A DNA stretch of 5,951 nucleotides from positions 1-5,951 of the forward strand of contig PKSW01000035.1 in NCBI GenBank assembly GCA_002869465.1. Reading direction: 5' to 3'. The notes under the pieces are model-generated. The model was not told the origin of the DNA. It saw only the letters and a program-made list of their open reading frames with translations, and did no database searches. The translations under genes and the position numbers were made by a program. Below are positions 1 through 5,951 of this stretch, one piece after another. Within the stretch, counting starts at the first letter, position 1, and every line of letters starts with the position of its first letter. The DNA is from Marinilabiliales bacterium (GTDB lineage: Bacteria; Bacteroidota; Bacteroidia; Bacteroidales; F082).

Positions 1-51
1 GGTCATTTAAAGATCATTAATGTGACGATAAATTTGGATGCATAATATTAC

Positions 52-86
52 AAAAAAACCGGAAAGGGAATTCCCTTTCCGGTTTT
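52..86 (-). terminator. Intrinsic terminator after the T9SS-cargo gene
   Basis: Positions 55-86 form a perfect 32-base palindrome. Each arm is 16 bases (AAAACCGGAAAGGGAA and its complement), giving a long stem that closes around the central AATT. Read on the minus strand it ends in a run of seven or more T. It lies about 19 bases past the TAA stop of the secreted-protein gene, exactly where a rho-independent terminator is expected. A-tracts and T-tracts flank both sides, so it could also work for a convergent gene from the left. The stem base AACCGG/CCGGTT is shared with the terminator at 2232-2260. Confidence 0.93.
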
Positions 87-104
87 AATTGTTTGTATCA
101 CGAA

Positions 105-2123
105 TTATCTGTTGAGAGAGATTTTTTTGGTCACGATCTGGTTATTCGTATTTATTTTAACAAAATAAATACCATTTGATAAATAAGAAAGATCGATTTG
201 TTTATGATTTATAACTTGATAGTTGCTAACAAGGCTCCCGTCAGTAGCATAAATAAAAACATCTGCATGATCAGTAGTCTGAATATTCAATATGCCTGCC
301 GTTGGATTGGGATATAATTTAATGTGGGTATTTGTATAATCATCCAACCCGGTAGCTAATGTAAATGTCACCGTGTATCTTTCATGTGTATAAAGATCTT
401 CAGCATAAACATCTATATCCGTAACATTATTTCTAAGCTCATCAGCGGGAACAATAACTACTGTAGCTTTATCGTCCTCCGCAATTGCAGTAACTTCAGG
501 AATTTCCACAGTACCTTCAGGTAATTCGATGTAATAATTGAAAACATCAGGGCTAAAATCTTCTATGGGTTCGCCATCAACAAATATGTTGCTTAAACCT
601 GCATCTGTATCAAATTCACCATCTTCAATTGTGTAACCCGATTGAAATACCTCTTTACTTTGATAGTCCTGGAATATGAAAGATACTCCGAGATCATCCC
701 ACTCTTCCACGTTTGTCCCTGCAAGATCAATAGTTTGTGAAAATGCATATGGCTGACGGTCTGTAAGGTTGAGAGTTGTTCCGAATGCATCAGGAACCAT
801 TTTCATCATCACATGTTCAAATTCGGTTTCACCGTTATTTCCTGTATTTTCTGTTGTTAAATATTCAAAAACAACAACATATAATCTAAAATTCGAATAA
901 TCAGCGTATGGCAGAATATTGATATCGACAGTCATTTCAGTTCCATTTAAAGTATTGGACCCAATAATACTTGCAAAACCAGGTAATTCTATGGCATTAT
1001 TAAAAAAAGTATTTACAGCTCCAATAGTAGTTCCCACTTGAGCTCCATTTCCATATAAATCGGGTACAAAACTTACTCCATAATAAGCTCTTCTGTCTCC
1101 ACCTTCCTCAGTATAATATGGATCTCCTGATCCCGGCCAACTCATTTGATATTTAACCAAGGTAATATCTTCTTCGTGTTCGTTGCACCAGGGGACAAAT
1201 GAACTATTAAAAGATGCACATGGTGCACAAGTGGATGATGTAAATTCTTCAAATAATGGTATTCTGTGAGTGGCACTGCTTGCCACATGAATGGTCTTCA
1301 TCAGCATATTGTTGTCCGTATCATCGTCAATTCCATTATTTACTCCTGAAATCCAAACATCCAGATCATGGTTTCCTACCGGAAAATCAAAAATTCCGTC
1401 ACAAGTAAAATCAAGTGATTCACCGGTTGAAATTTCTAAATCATTGACCGTTGTAACAGTTATATCTCCATTATCAACTTGCCAGCTTATTTCCAGTGAA
1501 GTTAAATCCTGAATTCCTCTGTTTTTTATTGAACCGGTAACTTCATTCTCACCCATTAAGTACCAGGGTGTAGAAATTTTAGTAAGCTTTGCATCAAGAT
1601 TATATGGTGTATATAATTCGATATCATCGATATACCAGTAATCAATGTTATAAAAGTTTCCATCCAAATATAGGCACACCTGAAAGTCACTTTGACCAAC
1701 GTCATCATTTGTTATTGCTATAATTTTTTCTTCCGGGCCAATATTACTGGTGGTATTAATTTCCCAAACAATATTCCAATCTCCGCCACCTGACCTGGTT
1801 GCAACGCCAATTTTTGGCCCAGATGAATAATTATCAAGAAAATGTTTAAATGAAAAATTGACATTGGTAACACCTGTCAGATCAATTTCAGGAGAAATAA
1901 ATCGGGACACCGCAGTTGCATTTGTATATGTAAATTTTGCTTCAGGTGGTGTGCCTCCAGCTTCATCAGATGAGGCTGTACTCCATAGGTTACTATAACC
2001 ATCGATCGTCCATCCGCTGGGTGGCATTACATCATCACTAAAATCCTGAAAGAGATAAGTTTGTGCATTCAGCAAGAATGAAAAACTCAGAAATACAATA
2101 AATAAAAAGTAGATTTTTTTCAT
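105..2123 (-). CDS. Secreted multidomain protein with Omp28/thioredoxin-like domain and T9SS type A sorting domain
   Basis: A 672-residue protein starting at ATG 2123-2121 and ending in TAA. Residues 1-20 are a clear signal peptide (MKK, hydrophobic core, cleavage after LNA), with no lipobox cysteine. Residues about 24-172 resemble the cleaved-adhesin/choice-of-anchor J fold, with the typical PPSGW and YWYIDDIEL stretches. Residues about 176-280 look like a CARDB-type Ig domain. Residues about 286-500 match the Omp28-related, thioredoxin-like family: TSSTCAPCASF holds a C299-x-x-C302 pair, and GVSFVPDLYGNG supplies a likely cis-proline (P354). Residues about 507-590 resemble a cadherin-like beta-sandwich. 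Residues about 600-672 are a T9SS type A tail, with YPNPT at 604-608, LSNGIYFVK and a basic end. By family knowledge the protein crosses the outer membrane through T9SS and is released or anchored at the surface. Whether the CAPC pair is redox-active, and what the protein binds, is unknown. The gene stands alone between two terminators. Domain boundaries are by eye; the secretion call is secure, the function is not. Confidence 0.93.
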   Translation of the reverse strand: MKKIYFLFIVFLSFSFLLNAQTYLFQDFSDDVMPPSGWTIDGYSNLWSTASSDEAGGTPPEAKFTYTNATAVSRFISPEIDLTGVTNVNFSFKHFLDNYSSGPKIGVATRSGGGDWNIVWEINTTSNIGPEEKIIAITNDDVGQSDFQVCLYLDGNFYNIDYWYIDDIELYTPYNLDAKLTKISTPWYLMGENEVTGSIKNRGIQDLTSLEISWQVDNGDITVTTVNDLEISTGESLDFTCDGIFDFPVGNHDLDVWISGVNNGIDDDTDNNMLMKTIHVASSATHRIPLFEEFTSSTCAPCASFNSSFVPWCNEHEEDITLVKYQMSWPGSGDPYYTEEGGDRRAYYGVSFVPDLYGNGAQVGTTIGAVNTFFNNAIELPGFASIIGSNTLNGTEMTVDINILPYADYSNFRLYVVVFEYLTTENTGNNGETEFEHVMMKMVPDAFGTTLNLTDRQPYAFSQTIDLAGTNVEEWDDLGVSFIFQDYQSKEVFQSGYTIEDGEFDTDAGLSNIFVDGEPIEDFSPDVFNYYIELPEGTVEIPEVTAIAEDDKATVVIVPADELRNNVTDIDVYAEDLYTHERYTVTFTLATGLDDYTNTHIKLYPNPTAGILNIQTTDHADVFIYATDGSLVSNYQVINHKQIDLSYLSNGIYFVKINTNNQIVTKKISLNR

Positions 2124-2163
2124 TTTAAAGTTTTTAATGAATATTAATTGATTTAATTTTTGG

Positions 2164-2197
2164 CGAATATATGTGAAGAATTAAATATATAGTACAA
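2164..2197 (-). promoter_or_regulatory. Weak candidate promoter for the T9SS-cargo gene
   Basis: On the minus strand TATATTCG (2171-2164) has one mismatch to the Bacteroidota -7 element TAnnTTTG. A TTG (2197-2195) lies 23 bases upstream, at the long end of the allowed spacing. It would give a leader of roughly 35 bases, very A/T-rich and without a Shine-Dalgarno sequence, before the ATG at 2123. A second near match, TATATTTA at 2189-2182, has no -33 partner. A promoter is needed here because a terminator lies just upstream at 2232-2260, but its exact position is uncertain. Confidence 0.3.
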
Positions 2198-2231
2198 TTA
2201 TCTTTTATTTTTAAAGGACAAAGCTTTTAAG

Positions 2232-2260
2232 AAAAAACCGGAGCTAGGGTCCGGTTTTTT
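2232..2260 (-). terminator. Intrinsic terminator after the ECF sigma factor gene
   Basis: A perfect 11-base-pair stem (AAAAAACCGGA at 2232-2242, complement at 2250-2260) encloses a 7-base loop (2243-2249). On the minus strand the hairpin runs into six T. It lies about 52 bases beyond the sigma factor stop codon and upstream of the secreted-protein gene, so it separates the two transcription units. The flanking A and T tracts make it potentially bidirectional. Confidence 0.92.
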
Positions 2261-2311
2261 CAATTGCTTGTTTCGTTTAAATCATTATGAGCGCTATTAA
2301 AATCTAAAATT

Positions 2312-2887
2312 TCAGGCATGAACAATATCACTTTTTGTAAGATTAAAAGTTCGAAATAGTTTTTGTTGTAATGTATTTCTCGCCCTCGATAACTGGGATT
2401 TAGAAGTGTTGATTGAGATATTCAGAATTTCACTAATTTCTTTATGCGAATATCCTTCAATTGAATTCAAGTTAAATACCATTCTGTATCCCTCAGGCAG
2501 TTCTTGTACCATAGTAAGAAGCTCTTCATTTGAAAGTAGTGAAATAGCATCTGGTGTAGCAACAGATGGTGTATTTACAAATTCAGGATCAACATCCTTA
2601 TTCAATAAATTTTTTCTTTTGTAAAAATTAATGGCGGTAGTTACCATAATTTTTCTCATCCAACCCTCAAAATTGCCTTCATTTCTGAAGTCTTTTAAGT
2701 ATTTAAAAATTTTAATAAATCCTTCCTGTAGAATATCCTCTGCATCCGTATAGTTTTTGGCGTATCTCAAACAAGTGCCAAAAAGTTTTGGGGCATACCT
2801 GTTATAAAGAATATTCTGAGCTATTCTGTCTTTTTTAATACACCTGTTGAGTAATTGTTCCTCGGTTAGCCTGACATTTGCATTCAT
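2312..2887 (-). CDS. ECF-type RNA polymerase sigma-70 factor
   Basis: A 191-residue protein, the usual length for an extracytoplasmic-function sigma factor, which directs RNA polymerase to a specific promoter set. Region 2 covers about residues 24-93: AEDILQEGFIKIFKYL (49-64) is the core-binding region 2.2, and FEGWMRKIMVTTAINFYKRK (73-92) covers the promoter-melting and -10-recognition helices. A short linker (about 94-120) leads to region 4 at about 121-178. There LPEGYRMVFNL precedes the helix-turn-helix GYSHKEISEILNISINTSKS (145-164), which reads the -35 element, followed by LSRARNTLQQKL. No region 1 or 3 is present, as expected for the class. The start is ATG 2887-2885, preceded by a pyrimidine-rich stretch and no Shine-Dalgarno sequence. 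No anti-sigma gene follows: a terminator comes about 52 bases after the stop. Upstream lies a TPR/HTH regulator on the same strand with no GC-rich terminator between them, so co-transcription or regulation by that neighbour is possible. The target promoters are unknown. Confidence 0.95.
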   Translation of the reverse strand: MNANVRLTEEQLLNRCIKKDRIAQNILYNRYAPKLFGTCLRYAKNYTDAEDILQEGFIKIFKYLKDFRNEGNFEGWMRKIMVTTAINFYKRKNLLNKDVDPEFVNTPSVATPDAISLLSNEELLTMVQELPEGYRMVFNLNSIEGYSHKEISEILNISINTSKSQLSRARNTLQQKLFRTFNLTKSDIVHA

Positions 2888-2919
2888 GTTGAGAGAAGTA
2901 AGTTTAGTTAATCCGAAAT

Positions 2920-2945
2920 CAAAAATAGCTTCAGATTACAACAAA
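2920..2945 (-). promoter_or_regulatory. Candidate promoter for the ECF sigma factor gene
   Basis: On the minus strand TATTTTTG (2927-2920) is a full match to the Bacteroidota -7 consensus TAnnTTTG, 32 bases before the ATG at 2887. The nearest TTTG (2945-2942) is only 14 bases upstream rather than about 19, so the -33 element is poor. That would fit a promoter that needs an activator. The whole region is AT-rich, so a chance match is quite possible. Confidence 0.35.
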
Positions 2946-2959
2946 ACATGTTAAAATAC

Positions 2960-3073
2960 TTCTACATGAATTCTACAAAACCTTTATAAATAATAATTCT
3001 AAATAATTTAAATACTACATATATTTTATAAAACTTAAAAAAACAGAGAGTTATAAATTCAATCTATTCTACA
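2960..3073 (-). repeat. Four copies of a TGTAG(A/T)A motif upstream of the sigma factor gene
   Basis: Read on the minus strand, TGTAGAA occurs at 3073-3067, 2977-2971 and 2966-2960, with a one-mismatch copy TGTAGTA at 3019-3013. All four have the same orientation. The start-to-start distances are 54, 42 and 11 bases, each close to a multiple of the 10.5-base helical turn. The two proximal copies form a tandem TGTAGAATTCATGTAGAA pair lying 33-50 bases upstream of the candidate -7 element. They may be operator sites, but the same heptamer also occurs on the plus strand inside genes (1569-1575, 2727-2733, 5893-5899), so chance is not excluded. Confidence 0.35.
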
Positions 3074-3082
3074 TTTAAATTT

Positions 3083-4867
3083 TTAAATACTTTGTATATA
3101 CTCAGGTAGTAATTCATTATTGTCCAAACCCAATTTCTTTCTGAGACGATACCTGCTCATTTCAACTGCCTTTAAACTTGTTGTATTAATAGCAGCTATT
3201 TCCTTGGAACTCAAGTTTAAACGCAAATAGGCACAAAGTCTTTCCTCGTTTTTGGTTAGATTTGGGATTTTAATGCGTAAGCGGTGAAAAAAATCGTCAT
3301 AAGAACTGTCTAATTTTTGCTTAAATTCTTCATACTCCTCCTTTAAACTCAGGTTTTGCTTAATGGCAGCATTTAACTCGGATATACGTTGGGCAGTTTC
3401 TTCATCCGAATCGCAGGGGAGTTTTTTCAGTTCTTTTTGAAGGTGCTGCAACATTTCATTTTTTTGTACCAAGTGTAAAGCAAAATTCATGAGATCATTG
3501 TCTTTGCTCTGAATGTCAATCTCCATTAATTCCCTTTGGGCAGCATGTAGCTGGGCATTTTTTTCCCGGACCAATCTTTCTTTTTTGACTTGAGACTTGT
3601 ACCTGTTTAAAATCAGAATTGAAATAATTAGAATAAAAAAGATGGATATTATAAGTAAATTGAGTTTAAGCGTGTTCATTTTATTCTCATTCTCAGCTAG
3701 AGCAAGCTCATTTTTGGCTATTTCTAACTCTTTTTCTTGCAAATCTTCTTTAAATCTCGACTGCAATTCTGTTATGCGATCTGTTTTTTGACGTTGCTTC
3801 ATAGAATCAGTATAGGCAGCAAATTCTTTGAAATACTGCAATGACAACTTGTAATTTTTCATTTTGTCAGCAGTCATGCTCAATCCCTTGGCCGCAGCTG
3901 CAATATGTTTCCAGTGATTAGTTCTAGTCGCTATACCAGATACCCTGATGAATGATTGGTATGCTTTTTTAAAATCATCTTTGAGATAATACTGATGCCC
4001 GATCGTGAGCATCATTTCAACCTGACCTTCAAGATTATTTATTTCTTCAAACAGTTTCAAGCTTCTATTAAAATAACTGAATGCTTCATCCACTTCATTA
4101 TATTGACTTTTTATCAATCCAATATTTTTATAATTAGTAGCCATCAGCGATTTTTGGTTCAGGTTTTTGCTTATGGATAAGCTCTGGTTAAAATAATCCA
4201 ATGCTGTATTATAACTGCCTCTCATCATGTAGATCTCTCCAATATTATTCAGAGCAATACTAATACCTTCATCATCACTCAGTTGCTCCCATAACAAAAG
4301 CGCTTCCCTTAAATAATGATTGGCTTCGTCATAATCTTCCTGTTTAAAAAAGATACCGCCAATCCTGTTATATGCATTCGCAATTATATTTTGGTTGTTG
4401 AGGTCGATGCCTAAATCGAGTAATAGCTGAAAATAATATTGTGCGCTTTCCAGGTTATAATCATTAGTTAGATATAAAGAACCAAGTTTGCTGTATATCC
4501 TTGCGAGTTCTTCTTTTTCCTGAAGACTTTTATACAGTTTACCACTGATCAGGAAATAATTGATGGAAGGTTGGAAATTATTCATCATCAGGTAAATATC
4601 ACCAATTAGTTCATTTGCTTCTGCCCTGGCTTCTGCCGATGAAATGATATTTGCCAATTGCAAAGCTTGCCTGCTGTAGGCTAAAGCTTGCTCTATATCG
4701 ATGGTTTTAGCCTCATTTGCTAATTGCAGGTATAAATAAACCTCTTCAAGACCATCTTTCGTATCAGTGGATAGCTGTTGCAATGAGGATGACTGGCCAT
4801 GTATGCCAATGAATAATCCGAAGGATATAAATAAGAGAATGAACCGTCTGAAGGAAATATATGGCAT
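3083..4867 (-). CDS. Membrane-spanning TPR-repeat transcriptional regulator with LuxR-like HTH
   Basis: A 594-residue protein from ATG 4867-4865 to a TAA stop. Residues 1-24 are a signal peptide or anchor (basic FRR, hydrophobic core, then GIHG/QSS). About eight tetratricopeptide repeats follow at roughly 44-355; the clearest are near 162-195, 202-235 and 242-275 (NNIGEIYMMRGSYNTALDYF is typical). A coiled coil (about 357-399) leads into one transmembrane helix at 401-421 (LNLLIISIFFILIISILILN). A second, charged coiled coil (about 424-519) contains FALHLVQKNEMLQ. The C-terminus (about 527-589) is a LuxR/GerE-like helix-turn-helix, with LTKNEERLCAYLRLNLSSKE and EMSRYRLRKKLGL. The layout implies a periplasmic sensor and a cytoplasmic DNA-binding end in one chain. 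No histidine kinase or receiver domain is present, so it acts as a one-component regulator. This architecture is common in Bacteroidota, but signals and targets are mostly unknown. The frame opens further upstream to an ATG at 4885 and a TTG at 4915; 4867 was chosen because it gives a cleaner signal peptide and a promoter overlaps the longer starts. Confidence 0.9.
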   Translation of the reverse strand: MPYISFRRFILLFISFGLFIGIHGQSSSLQQLSTDTKDGLEEVYLYLQLANEAKTIDIEQALAYSRQALQLANIISSAEARAEANELIGDIYLMMNNFQPSINYFLISGKLYKSLQEKEELARIYSKLGSLYLTNDYNLESAQYYFQLLLDLGIDLNNQNIIANAYNRIGGIFFKQEDYDEANHYLREALLLWEQLSDDEGISIALNNIGEIYMMRGSYNTALDYFNQSLSISKNLNQKSLMATNYKNIGLIKSQYNEVDEAFSYFNRSLKLFEEINNLEGQVEMMLTIGHQYYLKDDFKKAYQSFIRVSGIATRTNHWKHIAAAAKGLSMTADKMKNYKLSLQYFKEFAAYTDSMKQRQKTDRITELQSRFKEDLQEKELEIAKNELALAENENKMNTLKLNLLIISIFFILIISILILNRYKSQVKKERLVREKNAQLHAAQRELMEIDIQSKDNDLMNFALHLVQKNEMLQHLQKELKKLPCDSDEETAQRISELNAAIKQNLSLKEEYEEFKQKLDSSYDDFFHRLRIKIPNLTKNEERLCAYLRLNLSSKEIAAINTTSLKAVEMSRYRLRKKLGLDNNELLPEYIQSI

Positions 4868-4885
4868 CGATTTGCTGTAAATCAT

Positions 4886-4915
4886 CAAATTTAAATAATT
4901 AAACTTGAGCAACAA
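4886..4915 (-). promoter_or_regulatory. Bacteroidota-type promoter for the TPR/HTH regulator
   Basis: On the minus strand TTG (4915-4913), a 19-base spacer and TAAATTTG (4893-4886) match the primary Bacteroidota consensus TTTG-N19-TAnnTTTG closely: the -7 element is complete and the spacing ideal. Transcription would begin near 4878-4882, leaving a leader of about 11-15 bases before ATG 4867. The ATG at 4885 and TTG at 4915 would then not be on the transcript, which supports the shorter start. The promoter lies 40 bases beyond the ppk1 stop. Confidence 0.6.
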
Positions 4916-4954
4916 CAGTTTATATATTATTATTCGTTCAGAGCATGTGCACCA

Positions 4955-5951
4955 TCATTTGTACTTTTTCAGGTAATCGTAAATGGCCACCTGTGACCTG
5001 ACCAATGGTTCATTTTTGGTTACTGTTTTATATATATTATTTTCCGAAAGATTAACAAATCTTGCTTTAAAATTATCTGATAACTGGATTTGCAATATAT
5101 CCATAATTTCATGTTGAAGATTTTCATCGTACACTGGACAAGCCACTTCAAAACGATGGTCAAGATTCCTGACCATCCAATCAGAAGAAGCCAGATAGTA
5201 TTTTGGATGACCACCATTATTGAAGACAAATAAGCGGGAGTGCTCCAGGTATTTGTCAACAATGCTGATGACTTCAATATTCTCACTTAACTTTTTAACC
5301 TGGGGTACAAGAATGCAGATACCACGACAAATGATCTTAATTTTTACACCAGCCCGTGAAGCCGCATAAAGTTTTTTGACTATTTTTTTATCGGTAATGC
5401 TGTTTAATTTGATGATAGCCCAGGCTTCCTTACCTTCTTTGGCAAATTTTATTTCCTTGTTGATCAAACGGATAAAACTATTTCGTATATAATAAGGTGC
5501 CACCAGCAAATGTTTAAATTTTGGCGGATTATATGGCGATTCAAATAAATGAAACAGAGTATTGATTTCTCTCGCAATGTCCTGGTTGGCTGTTAATAAA
5601 CTATCATCGGAATATACCTTTGCTGTTGATTCATTGAAATTTCCTGTACTGATATTCGCGTAATACATATTCTCATCATCTTCTTTCCGGCGTATGAGTA
5701 GCAATTTGCTATGCACTTTAAAACCGGGTAAAGTTTTTATAATTTTTACGCCTTCGTCTGTCAGTTTTTCGATCCAGTAAATATTCGCTTCTTCATCAAA
5801 ACGGGCTTGAATTTCAAGAAATACAGTAATATTCTTTCCGTTCCTGGCGGCGTTGATCAATGCATCCATCACATTTGAGTTGCGGGCAGCCCTGTAGAAA
5901 GTCATTTTTATGGCTTTAACTTTTGGGTCAATAGCCGCTTCCCTTAGCAAA
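4955..5951 (-). CDS. ppk1: Polyphosphate kinase 1, C-terminal half (5' end outside window)
   Basis: This enzyme reversibly moves the terminal phosphate of ATP onto a growing polyphosphate chain. The visible 331 residues correspond by recalled alignment to E. coli PPK residues of about 356 to the end, so roughly half of a ~690-residue protein is present. The leftmost codon, TTG at 5950-5948, is an internal leucine (LLREAAIDP matches E. coli LLRQASFDP), not a start. Numbering from it, H80 in GFKVHSKL (codon 5713-5711) matches the phosphorylated catalytic H435. H237 in YLEHSRL (5242-5240) matches H592. R20, R50, Y113, R209 and E268 match R375, R405, Y468, R564 and E623. FDEEANIYW and STGNFNE are also diagnostic. 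Both C-terminal phospholipase-D-like domains, C1 (to about 145) and C2 (148-331), are intact, and the end AIYDYLKKYK is in the usual place, followed by TGA. The gene looks functional as far as seen. No terminator follows it, so some transcripts may run into the TPR regulator, whose first ATG candidate is 70-88 bases away. Confidence 0.97.
   Translation of the reverse strand, partial: LLREAAIDPKVKAIKMTFYRAARNSNVMDALINAARNGKNITVFLEIQARFDEEANIYWIEKLTDEGVKIIKTLPGFKVHSKLLLIRRKEDDENMYYANISTGNFNESTAKVYSDDSLLTANQDIAREINTLFHLFESPYNPPKFKHLLVAPYYIRNSFIRLINKEIKFAKEGKEAWAIIKLNSITDKKIVKKLYAASRAGVKIKIICRGICILVPQVKKLSENIEVISIVDKYLEHSRLFVFNNGGHPKYYLASSDWMVRNLDHRFEVACPVYDENLQHEIMDILQIQLSDNFKARFVNLSENNIYKTVTKNEPLVRSQVAIYDYLKKYK

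Noticed and set aside
1..51. Left edge of the window as part of another gene
   Set aside because: It is too short to show coding, and no frame or motif could be supported. I see nothing there beyond AT-rich spacer.
593..790. Minus-strand open frame in another phase within the T9SS-cargo gene, and one at 5020-5286 within ppk1
   Set aside because: Both overlap strongly conserved coding sequence in a different frame and show no domain or start signal of their own.
1291..1512. Plus-strand open frame of 73 codons, and similar ones at 2406-2624, 3597-3791 and 3956-4180
   Set aside because: Each lies wholly inside a well-supported minus-strand gene and has no recognisable protein features. They are reading-frame shadows.
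2945..2952. Palindrome AACATGTT upstream of the sigma factor as an operator
   Set aside because: Eight bases of symmetry in AT-rich DNA is weak, with no second copy in the gap and no extended dyad.
3073..3088. ATTTAAA-TT-TTTAAAT as a terminator for the TPR gene
   Set aside because: The stem is all A/T, has a two-base loop and overlaps the stop codon. It is unlikely to stop polymerase compared with the two GC-stem hairpins in this window.
3083..4867. TPR/HTH protein as a hybrid two-component histidine kinase
   Set aside because: No HisKA, HATPase or receiver motifs are present. The segment between the transmembrane helix and the HTH is only a coiled coil of about 95 residues.
4955..5950. Reading the ppk1 fragment as a complete 331-residue protein starting at 5950
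   Set aside because: The codon is TTG and the sequence aligns with the interior of PPK1. The gene simply continues beyond the window edge, so this is not a truncated or short paralogue.

Overview
The window looks like a piece of a Bacteroidota chromosome. It is AT-rich, has no obvious Shine-Dalgarno sequences, encodes a type IX secretion (T9SS) C-terminal sorting domain, and carries promoter-like matches to the Bacteroidota TTG-N19-TAnnTTTG pattern. A free-living or environmental member is more likely than a gut Bacteroides, because T9SS cargo is rare in the latter; genus cannot be told from the sequence. All four genes lie on the minus strand, so they read from right to left.

From the right edge: (1) the C-terminal half of polyphosphate kinase 1 (ppk1), cut by the window edge at 5951, with both conserved histidines intact. 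(2) A membrane-spanning regulator with a signal peptide, about eight TPR repeats, a single transmembrane helix, a cytoplasmic coiled coil and a LuxR-like helix-turn-helix. (3) An ECF-type sigma-70 factor. (4) A large secreted protein with a cleaved-adhesin-like domain, a CARDB-like domain, an Omp28/thioredoxin-like domain with a CAPC motif, a cadherin-like beta-sandwich and a T9SS type A sorting tail.

Two strong intrinsic terminators (52-86 and 2232-2260) bracket the secreted-protein gene and make it its own transcription unit. I see no GC-rich terminator between ppk1 and the TPR regulator, or between the regulator and the sigma factor. Read-through across those three genes, ending at 2232-2260, is therefore possible alongside internal promoters. 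A good promoter match sits just upstream of the TPR regulator and decides its start codon. Upstream of the sigma factor lie four copies of a TGTAG(A/T)A motif, spaced close to whole helical turns, which may be a regulator-binding array.

Functionally, the middle of the window looks like a regulatory pair: a periplasm-sensing TPR/HTH transcription factor next to an ECF sigma factor, with no recognisable anti-sigma gene. Its targets cannot be read from this sequence. There are no tRNA, rRNA, CRISPR or mobile-element features. The longest gene-free stretch is about 215 bases if the TPR start at 4867 is used, so no gap exceeds 300 bases.
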